Shown here one piece after another: positions 45,149 through 54,124 of a DNA stretch of 64,000 bases. Made by a program: the position numbers and the translations under genes. Source of the stretch: Candidatus Kapaibacterium sp. (GTDB lineage Bacteria; Bacteroidota; Ignavibacteria; Kapaibacteriales; UBA2268); contig JAMLHE010000008.1 in the NCBI GenBank assembly GCA_023957315.1, forward strand, positions 62,001-126,000. Reading direction: 5' to 3'. Under the pieces are notes generated by a model, which was not told the origin of the DNA, did not search any database, and was given only the letters and a program-made list of their open reading frames with translations. Position 1 is the stretch's first letter. Every line of letters starts with the position of its first letter.

Positions 45149-47184
45149 TTTCCGCTTTTATATTGGTTTATTACTTCTTCAATTACTTTGTCGTGAATTT
45201 TTACGTTGAATTTCTTACTAAGCTTTGCTAACCATTCAGAGTTCAGATTTTTTTGGCGAATCTCTTGAATTCTTGGAGCGAATCTGCTTTTGGCTTCTTC
45301 GAATGTCATTTGACGTGGCAGAAATACTTCATTAACTTTCACTATCGAATAACCGCGTTCATTCTGGAATGGTGGAATTAAACCACCTGATTGAACGTTC
45401 AACTCATTTGCTTTTTGAGCAAATAGATTGTTAGCGGTTGTCACTATTCCCCAATTTCCATTTCTTTCTCTATAACCGGCTCTTTGGGTTTCGACACTTG
45501 CAATTTGCCCGAAATCTTCCCCGCTTTTAGCCCTTTGATAAATAGCATTAGCATCATCTTCTTTCATCACGTAAATTTCAGATATGTCGTAGGAAAGGTC
45601 TGTGAAATAATTGGTTTTTGTCGAATCATAATAAGCACGTGCTAATGCCAAATCTTCGCTGTTTAATTTATCCCAAACTTCAATAGCTTCAACTTTAAAA
45701 AGCATAATTCCATCACGAAATTCTTTCATCAGTGAAGCAAATTCGGGGTAATCTTTCTCAAGATTTTTGGTAGCTTCGTCAAATGCAGCATTGTCGGCTT
45801 TATAGACTATCGCTTTCCTGATTCCGGCTTCATTTAGTGCAGCGCCACGCATCGAACCGTCATTGTTCAATATATAAATAAAATCAGCAACCGTTGTCTT
45901 CTTTTTCAAAATCTCATATAAAGTCTTTTTTTGAATATTTTGCGGTATATTCTTGTCCCATTCACGTTCCATATTGGTCTTGTTTGTATCAAGATAATTG
46001 AGCATTTCAATTAGAACGTCATCATATAACTTATAACCATAAGCTAATTTGAGTGAATCCATCAAATCATTTTTATCGGGTGTGTAGTACAAAGTTTTGT
46101 ACAAATTTTTCAAACCGTCAATTTCGGCTTCAAATATTGGCTCTATTGCATCTTCAAGATAAATAATATGATAACCGAAAGCAGTTTTGACAGGTTCTGA
46201 AATTTCGCCTTTTTTCATTTTGTAAACTGCATTCTCGAATTCGGCAACTAATGGCAATTCACTTTCTTGCAATCCTGTAGAACGTGAATAGTAACCACCC
46301 AAATCACCGCCTTTTTCGGCAGAAGCAATATCATCAGAATTTTCTAAAACCAATTTGTCGAAATCGGCACCTTTTTGAAGCAATTTATAAAGGCTGTCTG
46401 CTTTTTTGCGAGCTTCTTCATCAGTTCGATTATCATTGACTGTAATTAAAAGATGACGTGGTTTGGTGATGATTCTATCAGCAACATCGAAAACTTTTAT
46501 AAAGAAATAACCGAAATCTGTTACAACAGGTTCGGGATATACCTGACCTTTGCCGGTTTTGTAAATTGCATTTTCGATTGGACGTTGAACCTTGCCCGAA
46601 GTGACATAATTTTGGATTAATCCGCCTAAGTTACCAGTTCTTTTATCGTCTGAATAAGTTTTGGCTAATTCTTCAAAACTTTCTCCGGCTCTTAGTTTTT
46701 GGGTTACTATTTCCACTTTTCTCTCTGGAGTTAGAGTTTGGGTGTCATCCTCGGGGATATGTCTGATAAGAATAATTCCCACTTGATATTCCTTTTTTCT
46801 CATTTCAAGAAATCGGTCTATGGCAGGATTGATAAGCATTTGGTCATAATAGAATGATTCAGCTAATATTTTGCGGTTTTGGTTGATGTCTGCCACAACT
46901 GAAGAATCTTTGTCGAAGCCACGACTGTATGCATCGTTTACTTTGAGTCTGAAACCGGTGTATAAATTCAGGAAATCCATAACACTATCACGACCGGAAT
47001 CGAAAATCGGTTTATCGCTACGGTTAATGCTTTTGCGGTATGCTTTGTCTATATCGAAGGCACTGAGCTTTTCTTTGCCTACTTCGGCAACTATTCGGCT
47101 TTTTAAATATGCTTCATTCGGAGATGATAGAATGGCTTGAAATGTTAGAAAAAAAACTGTTGTCAGTAAAAAAGTAAATTTCAT
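45145..47184 (-). CDS. Multi-parvulin peptidyl-prolyl isomerase (PpiD/SurA-like)
   Basis: A 679-residue protein with a signal peptide (MKFTFLLTTVFFLTFQAILS; start chosen at 47184, in preference to an in-frame ATG 10 codons earlier). It has an N-terminal chaperone-like segment and three parvulin-like domains: about 135-245 (YSDDKRTGNLGGLIQ), about 245-350 (NSDDIASAEKGGDLGGYYSR) and about 535-640 (RAGYRERNGNWGIV). The middle 190 residues between the second and third are helical and unassigned. It is likely a periplasmic folding factor for outer-membrane or T9SS cargo proteins, but no direct evidence ties it to T9SS. Confidence 0.85.
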   Translation of the reverse strand: MKFTFLLTTVFFLTFQAILSSPNEAYLKSRIVAEVGKEKLSAFDIDKAYRKSINRSDKPIFDSGRDSVMDFLNLYTGFRLKVNDAYSRGFDKDSSVVADINQNRKILAESFYYDQMLINPAIDRFLEMRKKEYQVGIILIRHIPEDDTQTLTPERKVEIVTQKLRAGESFEELAKTYSDDKRTGNLGGLIQNYVTSGKVQRPIENAIYKTGKGQVYPEPVVTDFGYFFIKVFDVADRIITKPRHLLITVNDNRTDEEARKKADSLYKLLQKGADFDKLVLENSDDIASAEKGGDLGGYYSRSTGLQESELPLVAEFENAVYKMKKGEISEPVKTAFGYHIIYLEDAIEPIFEAEIDGLKNLYKTLYYTPDKNDLMDSLKLAYGYKLYDDVLIEMLNYLDTNKTNMEREWDKNIPQNIQKKTLYEILKKKTTVADFIYILNNDGSMRGAALNEAGIRKAIVYKADNAAFDEATKNLEKDYPEFASLMKEFRDGIMLFKVEAIEVWDKLNSEDLALARAYYDSTKTNYFTDLSYDISEIYVMKEDDANAIYQRAKSGEDFGQIASVETQRAGYRERNGNWGIVTTANNLFAQKANELNVQSGGLIPPFQNERGYSIVKVNEVFLPRQMTFEEAKSRFAPRIQEIRQKNLNSEWLAKLSKKFNVKIHDKVIEEVINQYKSGK

Positions 47185-47277
47185 GATATAATTTATGTTA
47201 AGTTGAACATACATATTGACAATAAGACAAAAAAAACAAATTGTTATTTCACATAAGACGAATAAAATTGTAAGACG

Positions 47278-48639
47278 TTAAGCATCGAAACAATCTATCA
47301 AATCGCAAACATTGCCGGCGCCAATAGTCAGAAAAACGTCACCGGGCTGAAGAATTTCGAAAATTTCGGCTCTTACTTCGTCCAAAGTTTGTACGAACCG
47401 GACATTTTTCTTCCCGCTTTCTATCAGTTTATCAGCAATCAATTTACCCGTAACACCTTCTATGGGCTGTTCTCGAGCAGGATAAATTTCAGTTATAATC
47501 ACTACATCTGCATCATCAAAGGATTCGGCAAATTCGCGATACATTGCTTGAGTTCTGGTGTAAGTATGTGGTTGGAAAGCCGCTACAACGCGTCTGCCAT
47601 AAGATTTGGCAGCATTCAGTGTTGCTCTCACTTCCGTTGGGTGATGGGCATAATCATCAATGACAAGTACTCCACCAAATTCACCTCGTATATCAAATCT
47701 TCGGTAAACACCATTGAATGCCTCGAGTGATTGCTTGATAATCTCGAAATCAATTCCCATCTTATTAGTAACTGTAATTGCAGCAAGTGCGTTTTTTATG
47801 TTGTGAATTCCGGGAACCTTCAGATGGATATTACAAATCTCGGTTTCATTGCAAATAAGGTCGAATCGTGCACCACTTGGGCTTTCAACTATGTTTGTCG
47901 CACGATAATACGAGTCCTCGCCTATTCCGAAAGTAACAGCTTTGCGTTTCAAATCATCCGTTATTTTTTGTACTCCAATATCATCACAACCAAGCACGAC
48001 AAGACCATAAAATGGAACTTTATTAGCAAACTCTGTAAAAGTTTTTCTTATGTCTTCAATATCGGCGTAGATGTCAAGATGTTCCGCTTCGATGTTGTTG
48101 ATAATAGCAATTGTCGGTTGTAATTGCAAAAAAGACCTGTCGTATTCATCGGCTTCAACGATTGTCCATTCTCCTTTTCCGAGTCGAGCATTTGTACCGC
48201 CGAAGTCTCGCAATCTGCCACCTACAATTACAGTCGGGTCAATACCTGCATTGATAGCAATTAACGCAATCATTGATGTAGTCGTAGTTTTGCCGTGAGT
48301 TCCGGCGACAGCTACGCAGTAGTTCAATCTGGAAACTTCAGCAAGCATTTCGGCACGTCTGATAATAGGTATGCCCATATCGGTAGCATGAACAGTTTCA
48401 GGATTTGTAAATGGATTCACAGCGCTCGAATATACCACTACTTCAGAGTTTTGAATATTTTCCGATTTATGTCCGATATAAATTTCAGCACCTTTGGAAC
48501 GAAGTTCGCGAACATTATCTGATTCGTTCATATCCGAGCCACTAATTGAAAAGCCCTGTTGCAATAATATTTCTGCGATACCGCTCATGCCAATACCGCC
48601 AATTCCTACAAAATGAATTCGATTTACGCTTTTAAACAT
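47278..48639 (-). CDS. murC: UDP-N-acetylmuramate--L-alanine ligase
   Basis: A 453-residue Mur ligase. It has the GIGGIGMSG N-terminal UDP-binding loop, the ATP-binding AGTHGKTTTTS motif at about residue 113, the central NIEAEHLD signature, and DDYAHHPTEV, which is diagnostic of MurC. It adds the first amino acid of the peptidoglycan stem peptide in the cytoplasm. It lies outside the murF-mraY locus at 53-55.5 kb and is placed between a thioredoxin-like gene (5 bp away) and the parvulin genes (93 bp away). Confidence 0.95.
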   Translation of the reverse strand: MFKSVNRIHFVGIGGIGMSGIAEILLQQGFSISGSDMNESDNVRELRSKGAEIYIGHKSENIQNSEVVVYSSAVNPFTNPETVHATDMGIPIIRRAEMLAEVSRLNYCVAVAGTHGKTTTTSMIALIAINAGIDPTVIVGGRLRDFGGTNARLGKGEWTIVEADEYDRSFLQLQPTIAIINNIEAEHLDIYADIEDIRKTFTEFANKVPFYGLVVLGCDDIGVQKITDDLKRKAVTFGIGEDSYYRATNIVESPSGARFDLICNETEICNIHLKVPGIHNIKNALAAITVTNKMGIDFEIIKQSLEAFNGVYRRFDIRGEFGGVLVIDDYAHHPTEVRATLNAAKSYGRRVVAAFQPHTYTRTQAMYREFAESFDDADVVIITEIYPAREQPIEGVTGKLIADKLIESGKKNVRFVQTLDEVRAEIFEILQPGDVFLTIGAGNVCDLIDCFDA

Positions 48640-48644
48640 GATTT

Positions 48645-49517
48645 CTAATTTGATTTTTTTGTGATTTGTTCTACTTTTTCCATGAAAATATCCGGTTTCA
48701 GTACGTCATATTCCATGACAAACTTACCGACAAGTTGCCCATCGGGATTGAGAATGTATAATACCGGACGTGTTGAAAATGTTCGCTTATCGGAAAACAT
48801 ATTGTCTGAAAGCGGCTGATATTCTTTCAAAGGGTCATTTTCGTTAGTTGCATCAGCTAAAAAATTAATTTTCTCAAAATCACTTTTATCGTATGACATT
48901 GCGACCGCTACTTCATGATTAGCCTTCGCAAAATTGAAATTCGTGTCATTGTCCATCAATTCGTGTATAAAGAAATTGTCATTCAGATAATTACTGACTA
49001 ATAGCATAACATATTTTCCGGTTTGCTTTGATGCCGATAGGGCATTTTCTAAACTTTGAAGTTTGTTTATTTTCAGTTTCTCCAAATTTTCGAGCATTGA
49101 TATGAAATTTTCATACGAAGTGCTTGTGGACATGAATGACAATATTCTACCTTGATTATCTGCCACAAAATCGAATCTTGATGTGCTGATGCCGAAATCA
49201 TTCAATAAAGAGGCTTTCTCGTTTAAATCGCCAAGATTGAATCTGACAGGGATAAAATCTTTTTGGAGATAATCAGTTACATTCTCATTATTGAATAAAG
49301 TTGTATATCGTAGCCTCGAATTTGCGTCCCATCTCGAATAAACGTTGACATAAATGAATTTACCTGTTGCAGCAGCTTGCACCTTTGCTTTCTCAAAAGT
49401 CAACCATTCAATATCGCTTTTCATTTCGCGAACATAGAAAAACATTGCTATAATGAACGACACAAGAGAGATTGATAATATAATAAGAAAGTTTTTATCT
49501 TTAAGTTGATTAATCAT
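48645..49517 (-). CDS. Membrane-anchored thioredoxin-fold protein lacking the CxxC motif
   Basis: A 290-residue protein with one N-terminal helix (FLIILSISLVSFIIAMFFYV) and a periplasmic thioredoxin-like domain. The segment GKFIYVNVYSRWDANSRL fits the strand and helix of thioredoxin_7/DUF255-like domains, but the expected W-C-x-x-C is W-D-A-N-S. So it cannot do dithiol chemistry. A second half ends with LYILNPDGQLVGKFV. ATG at 49517 is chosen in preference to a TTG 15 nt earlier; it overlaps the permease gene by 8 bp. A binding or scaffolding role is inferred. Confidence 0.7.
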   Translation of the reverse strand: MINQLKDKNFLIILSISLVSFIIAMFFYVREMKSDIEWLTFEKAKVQAAATGKFIYVNVYSRWDANSRLRYTTLFNNENVTDYLQKDFIPVRFNLGDLNEKASLLNDFGISTSRFDFVADNQGRILSFMSTSTSYENFISMLENLEKLKINKLQSLENALSASKQTGKYVMLLVSNYLNDNFFIHELMDNDTNFNFAKANHEVAVAMSYDKSDFEKINFLADATNENDPLKEYQPLSDNMFSDKRTFSTRPVLYILNPDGQLVGKFVMEYDVLKPDIFMEKVEQITKKSN

Positions 49518-50292
49518 TGCCGGACCTGTCAATATTTATTAGACTGAAATGCAAGTAGGATAATGCACCAAAAAATGTTAGAGCTGCCATTCCCCAGAAA
49601 AAATGCTCGATGGGGAAAGAATCCTTCAAACTGTAGTAACTTGCTGCGTTGGCAAAGCCATTTGGAAAGAAAAATTCGGTGATAACACCCATAATTGGCG
49701 AATCCCAAAAGAAATTTGCAATCACGCCATTGATAATTACACTATCGGCAAACATCCATATTGCGAGCAATAGCACATTGAAAAATTTGCTCAAGAAGCA
49801 TGAAAACCAAATCGCAATGCTTATGAATAGCAAGCCTTCCATATATGCAAAGAACCAAATTGACAAAACGGAAAATACGTTAAACTCAATTCCCGTAGCA
49901 GTAAACGAAAACACAATCAACGGAATCAAGCAAAAGGCAATAGTGAACAGCAATAGTAATAGTGCAGCGTAAATATATTTTGATGCCAGAACTGTTTGAC
50001 GTTGAACTGGTCGTGAAAAAACAGTTCTGAACCAAAAGTTGTTGACATCATTTGCGATGATACCGGGAGTGATGAAGAAAATCGAAAACGGTATCACTAT
50101 TTTCAAAGCATAAGTGAAAACATCTTTAATCGCAAAAAAACCTGCTGCTTCGCTATCAAAAAAGCCAAGCCACGAGGGCAACATTGCAATCACAACTCCA
50201 AATACGGTTACAAGCGAAAGAATGATTATTTTGGGCAATGTAAAGTATCTTTGCAATTCAGCTTTGAGAATTGCTTGTAGTTGAGTTTTCAT
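49510..50292 (-). CDS. ABC-2 type transporter permease
   Basis: A 260-residue protein with about six membrane helices and the layout of ABC-2 permeases (NosY/GldF-like): a short cytoplasmic start KAELQRYFTLPKIIIL, then IVIPFSIFFITPGIIANDVNN-type loops ending in FRTVFSRPVQRQTVLASK. It pairs with the ATPase gene upstream (ATGA overlap); AAGGAG lies 6 nt before its start. The pair could export a lipid, peptide or drug. Nothing identifies the substrate. GldF of the gliding machinery has a similar layout, but there is no GldG homolog beside it. Confidence 0.85.
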   Translation of the reverse strand: MKTQLQAILKAELQRYFTLPKIIILSLVTVFGVVIAMLPSWLGFFDSEAAGFFAIKDVFTYALKIVIPFSIFFITPGIIANDVNNFWFRTVFSRPVQRQTVLASKYIYAALLLLLFTIAFCLIPLIVFSFTATGIEFNVFSVLSIWFFAYMEGLLFISIAIWFSCFLSKFFNVLLLAIWMFADSVIINGVIANFFWDSPIMGVITEFFFPNGFANAASYYSLKDSFPIEHFFWGMAALTFFGALSYLHFSLINIDRSGND

Positions 50293-51014
50293 AAAAATCT
50301 CCTTTCGGATTCGTATCTTCGGAATGCTTCTTCGATAAAACCCGGACCTGCTTCAGATGTCAATACGTTGCCTTTCAGTTCGCCGGAATCAATAAAGAGT
50401 ATTCGGTCTGAGACCTTTTCTACTTCGGTCAAATGGTGAGAACTAAATAATATCGTCATGCCTGATTTTTTTTGCTCGGAAATAAAATCCCGCAATTCAA
50501 AAACAGAGGGTGGGTCAAGTGCTGCAGTTGGTTCATCGAGAACTACTAATTTGGGATTGCCAATGAACGAGGAAATCAATTCAACTTTTTGCCTCATACC
50601 CTTTGATAAACTAACGAGAGATTTATCTGCGGCTTGAGAAAGTTTGAAATACTCCAACATAGTATAGATTTGCTCATCGTTATTTGTGAATCCTGCTAAA
50701 ATCGAATTCAAAATCAAAAAATCGAATGTTTTCATAGTCTTTGAGCGATATTGATTATCGGATTGAAATCCGACAAGTTGCTTGAATCTAAAATCTTGGT
50801 TATCAATACCGAAAACAGATACCGACCCGCTATCAGCAAAATCAAATCCCATGAGTATTCTGATTAGCGTTGTTTTGCCGGCTCCGTTTGGACCTATCAG
50901 CCCAACAACTTCGCCGGGATTAATTTCTACGTCAAAATCAATTAAAGCACGTGTCGGCATTTTCGATTTTTTATTGAATGTCTTGTTTAATTTAGTGATT
51001 TCAATTGCTTTCAT
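50289..51014 (-). CDS. ABC transporter ATP-binding protein
   Basis: A 241-residue ATPase: Walker A GPNGAGKTT, Q-loop GFQSDNQYR, the signature loop in LSKGMRQKVEL, Walker B LVVLDEPTAALDP, and the switch histidine in FSSHH. The LSKGMRQK form is typical of ABC-2 exporters. ATG at 51014 is preferred to a TTG two codons earlier. The permease gene overlaps it by 4 bp, and the carbon-nitrogen hydrolase gene ends just before it, so it sits in the middle of a long minus-strand operon. Confidence 0.93.
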   Translation of the reverse strand: MKAIEITKLNKTFNKKSKMPTRALIDFDVEINPGEVVGLIGPNGAGKTTLIRILMGFDFADSGSVSVFGIDNQDFRFKQLVGFQSDNQYRSKTMKTFDFLILNSILAGFTNNDEQIYTMLEYFKLSQAADKSLVSLSKGMRQKVELISSFIGNPKLVVLDEPTAALDPPSVFELRDFISEQKKSGMTILFSSHHLTEVEKVSDRILFIDSGELKGNVLTSEAGPGFIEEAFRRYESERRFL

Positions 51015-51029
51015 TTTCAAAATTTGTGT

Positions 51030-51821
51030 TTATAAATAATATTGAGAACGTCGGTCTGCAAAAATATCATTAAATTCGTTAAAAGATTTGTTTCTTGTCA
51101 TGATTGGGTCAATTTCGGCAGAAATAATCTCTTCGGTATCGGGCTGTGCTTTGCTTAAAACACTACCATTATAAGAGTAAATTTGGCTGCTACCGTTGAA
51201 TAAAAGTTCCTGTCCGTTCCTGTTTTCAGTACCAATCCGATTTGCTACCGCCAAATAGACTTTGTTTTCTAAGGCTCTGGCAGGAGTTGCGATATGCCAA
51301 ACATTGGTAACCAAATTTGAAGGGCAAACGATGAGGTCTGCACCATTCAAAGCTAAAGTTCGGGAGGCTTCCGGGAATCGCCAATCATAGCAAATCATAG
51401 TGCCAATCTTGATTTCCGGCTCAATGCTTTCAATCACAAAAAAGCCCTTGTCTCCTTCGTCGAAGATGAATCTTTCTCTGAAAAACAAGTGCGTTTTACG
51501 ATAGACATTGTTCAATTGCGGATTTGGGAGCAGTATTGCGGCGGAGTTATACAATTTATTACTACTGATTTCCGGGAAACCGATTACGATAATCTTCTTT
51601 ACCGTGATTGCAAGATTTTTCAATTCGGTGAAAACTAAATCTTGAACTGCCAAAGCCATCGCCATTGCCTCATCTCTCGAAACGAAGTCGTAACCGGTCA
51701 GACAAAGCTCCGGGAATACGATTACATCAGATTTGACTGATTTGACAGCACCCAAAACTCTTGAAAAATTTGCTTCGATTTCGCCAAACTTAGGCTCGAA
51801 TTGTACTACTGAAATAAACAT
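51030..51821 (-). CDS. Carbon-nitrogen hydrolase (nitrilase superfamily)
   Basis: A 263-residue protein with the catalytic triad of the superfamily: Glu in VFPELCLTGYD, Lys in VYRKTHLF and Cys in TMICYDWRFPEA. The CYDWRFPE form is that of the Nit2/omega-amidase and deaminated-glutathione amidase branch, which hydrolyses C-N amide bonds. The exact substrate is undecided. ATG at 51821 is chosen (MFISVVQFEP, the usual family start), preferred to a TTG eight codons earlier. It is the first gene of the operon leading to murC. Confidence 0.88.
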   Translation of the reverse strand: MFISVVQFEPKFGEIEANFSRVLGAVKSVKSDVIVFPELCLTGYDFVSRDEAMAMALAVQDLVFTELKNLAITVKKIIVIGFPEISSNKLYNSAAILLPNPQLNNVYRKTHLFFRERFIFDEGDKGFFVIESIEPEIKIGTMICYDWRFPEASRTLALNGADLIVCPSNLVTNVWHIATPARALENKVYLAVANRIGTENRNGQELLFNGSSQIYSYNGSVLSKAQPDTEEIISAEIDPIMTRNKSFNEFNDIFADRRSQYYL

Positions 51822-51953
51822 TTTTGTACTTTTTTGATTAATCAAGAAACAAAAATGACAAAAAATATTGAAAGAGCAAAGACGTTATAAAAAAATGCAA
51901 AAACTTTATATAATTTTGTGTATTTGGAAAAAAAGTGTTAAATTGTAGTTGTT

Positions 51954-51981
51954 AAAAGTGTAAAATTTTTTACACACTTTT
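51954..51981. promoter_or_regulatory. Inverted repeat before the NlpC/P60 gene
   Basis: AAAAGTGT (51954-51961) and ACACTTTT (51974-51981) form an 8-bp perfect dyad with a 12-nt AT-rich centre. Its end overlaps the TTTG element of a candidate promoter (51979-51982), the position expected of a repressor site. The sequence lies in a 254-bp divergent intergenic region. Confidence 0.35.
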
Positions 51982-52013
51982 GAAAACTGGTAATAATTTT
52001 AGAATTATATTTG
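51979..52013 (+). promoter_or_regulatory. Possible promoter for the NlpC/P60 gene
   Basis: TTTG (51979-51982) and TATATTTG (52006-52013) are 23 nt apart, at the long end of the Bacteroidota range, and 62 nt before the start codon. Confidence 0.4.
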
Positions 52014-52075
52014 TAATTAAGTATAAACACACTAAAACTTAAAAAGTTTCAAAATGAGAATTAAATAGGTGAAAT

Positions 52076-52909
52076 ATGAGATTGAAAACACTGATTAATA
52101 AATCAATTGTTCTTACTATAATAGCATTAATAACATTTATAAGTCTTACAGATGAAGCTTCCGCACGCAAAAGGCGAAAGTACAACCCCAAGCAAACACG
52201 CGAACAAGCGATTCAAATAATCAGGTCAAGCTCAGAACATCTCTGCGAAATAGCAGGACTCGACCCGATTGTCGAAGAAGCCAACGAAGAGCTCCAAAAC
52301 GAACTAATGGAACATGCCGAAGACCTTGATTCGGGTGAAGAAATTGGTGATTTTGGCGAAGACATTGATGAATTGCAAAATGAAGATGATGTAATCGTTG
52401 ATATAGATTCTTTCAAAATGCTTTGGTTATCGTATATTGACGACCATATTCAATCGCCATACATCGAATCCGGTATCAGAAAAGATGAATTGATGGACGA
52501 AATCATGGAATGGCTTGGTACTCCCTACAGATTTGGCGGCACAACTACACGCGCCATTGATTGCTCGGCATTCACACAAAAAATATTCCTATCTTCAGCA
52601 AGCATTTTGATTCCTAGAGTTGCCCGTGAACAAGTCAAAATTGGCAGAAAAATCCCCAGAAATCAACTTGAATTCGGCGACATGGTATTTTTCCATACTT
52701 ACTCACGCAAATTTGCTTCACACGTTGGCATTTACTTAGGTGATAATCTTTTCGCTCATGCAAGTTCAAGATTTGGTGTGACTGTATCATCTTTAGAATC
52801 TTCTTATTATAAGAAGAATTTCATCGGTGGAAGAAGAATTACAGCCAAAGACGTTGCGAATTTGAGCATAAACAAACCCGATGTACTCAACGCAGAAGTT
52901 AATCCTTAA
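52076..52909 (+). CDS. NlpC/P60-family cell-wall peptidase
   Basis: A 277-residue protein with a signal peptide (core SIVLTIIALITFISL, cleavage after ASA near 30), an acidic middle stretch (about 60-115, many Asp and Glu) and a C-terminal NlpC/P60 domain. The catalytic Cys is in TTRAIDCSAFTQKIF and the His in SHVGIYLGDN, with a third polar residue near FAHASS. Such enzymes cut peptidoglycan stem peptides, usually D-Glu/meso-DAP. Its partner genes are the mra/mur genes on the other strand. AAATAGGTG lies just before the ATG, and promoter-like elements are upstream. Confidence 0.88.
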   Translation: MRLKTLINKSIVLTIIALITFISLTDEASARKRRKYNPKQTREQAIQIIRSSSEHLCEIAGLDPIVEEANEELQNELMEHAEDLDSGEEIGDFGEDIDELQNEDDVIVDIDSFKMLWLSYIDDHIQSPYIESGIRKDELMDEIMEWLGTPYRFGGTTTRAIDCSAFTQKIFLSSASILIPRVAREQVKIGRKIPRNQLEFGDMVFFHTYSRKFASHVGIYLGDNLFAHASSRFGVTVSSLESSYYKKNFIGGRRITAKDVANLSINKPDVLNAEVNP

Positions 52910-52911
52910 GA

Positions 52912-52930
52912 TTAAGAATCGTCTTATTAT
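52912..52930. repeat. 19-nt repeat, copy 1
   Basis: TTAAGAATCGTCTTATTAT lies in the 17-bp gap between the convergent NlpC gene and mraY, running into the mraY stop. The same 19 bases occur at 58905-58923. Confidence 0.6.
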
Positions 52931-54057
52931 CTCACTTTAAATGTTGTAAGAGTTATAATTGCGAGCATTACCGCAATTATGTAGAATCTTGTTACAATCT
53001 TTGATTCGTGCCATCCACTCTTTTCAAAATGATGATGAATCGGTGCCATCTTAAATAGTCGCTTCCCTTTACCATATTTCTTCTTAGTATATTTGAAATA
53101 AGTAACTTGGATAATTACCGATACGGCTTCAGCAAAGAAAATACCGCCAATAATTGGTAGTAAAAATTCTTTCTTAATCAATATCGCAAGACCACCAATT
53201 GCTCCGCCAAGAGCCAAAGAACCCGTATCGCCCATAAAAACTTGCGCCGGATATGAATTATACCAAAGAAATCCGAGTGCTGCCCCAACTAATGCAACTG
53301 CAAAAACAGTCAATTCCCCTGTTTCTCGCAAATATACTACATTAAGATATTCAGAAAAACGCACATTTCCCGTTACGTAAGCTATCAAAGCTAATACTAA
53401 TGCTGCTATTCCCACAGTACCGATAGAAAGCCCATCCAAGCCATCAGTCAAATTGACTGCGTTAGATGTTGCTGTAAGAATGAAAATCACCATCGGAATA
53501 TACATGAATTGGAAATTGAAATTGAGATTCTTTTCAAAGGGAACCGTAGTCAGCGTGTTATACTTATGAAAATCTTGCGAGAACCAATCAGGGCAAAAAT
53601 ATATTACCGAACCGAGTATGATGCCAATTGATACCTGACCGATGATTTTATATCTGCCAATCAAACCTTGGGGATATTTTTTAATCACCTTCAAGTAATC
53701 ATCAATGAACCCTACTATTCCGAGCCAAATTGTTGTCAGCATTATCATTATTATAAACATATTTGATAAGTCTGCCCAAAGCAAAGTTGGGATGAGAAGT
53801 GCCGAAAGGACTATCAATCCGCCCATTGTCGGAGTTCCGGCTTTGGAGGAGTGATTCCCGACGTTCTGAAGCTCATTTTTGGATTGCTCTCCAATTTGAT
53901 GCTTAGTCAATTTCCGGAGGATTATCGGTCCAACGATGAAGCTGATTAATAGAGCTGTGATGGCTGCCAAAGCAGAACGAAATGTAATATACTGGAATAG
54001 ACCGAATCCGGGCGGGTCAAAAGTCTTCCAAATCCAATCAAACAAATAATAGAGCAT
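52927..54057 (-). CDS. mraY: Phospho-N-acetylmuramoyl-pentapeptide-transferase MraY
   Basis: A 376-residue enzyme with about ten membrane helices. The conserved loops are visible: GTPTMGG near the start, DDYLKVIKK, NAVNLTDGLDGLSIG, and the diagnostic APIHHHFEKSGWHE near the end. It joins UDP-MurNAc-pentapeptide to undecaprenyl phosphate to make lipid I on the cytoplasmic face of the inner membrane. It lies 67 bp downstream of murF, as in many mra clusters; other mra/mur genes are not adjacent here. Confidence 0.96.
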   Translation of the reverse strand: MLYYLFDWIWKTFDPPGFGLFQYITFRSALAAITALLISFIVGPIILRKLTKHQIGEQSKNELQNVGNHSSKAGTPTMGGLIVLSALLIPTLLWADLSNMFIIMIMLTTIWLGIVGFIDDYLKVIKKYPQGLIGRYKIIGQVSIGIILGSVIYFCPDWFSQDFHKYNTLTTVPFEKNLNFNFQFMYIPMVIFILTATSNAVNLTDGLDGLSIGTVGIAALVLALIAYVTGNVRFSEYLNVVYLRETGELTVFAVALVGAALGFLWYNSYPAQVFMGDTGSLALGGAIGGLAILIKKEFLLPIIGGIFFAEAVSVIIQVTYFKYTKKKYGKGKRLFKMAPIHHHFEKSGWHESKIVTRFYIIAVMLAIITLTTFKVR

Positions 54058-54124
54058 TAATTAGGTTTTTAGATTTTGAATAAACACTAATTTAAAAATA
54101 AATTATCACTTATTGATGCGAAAA

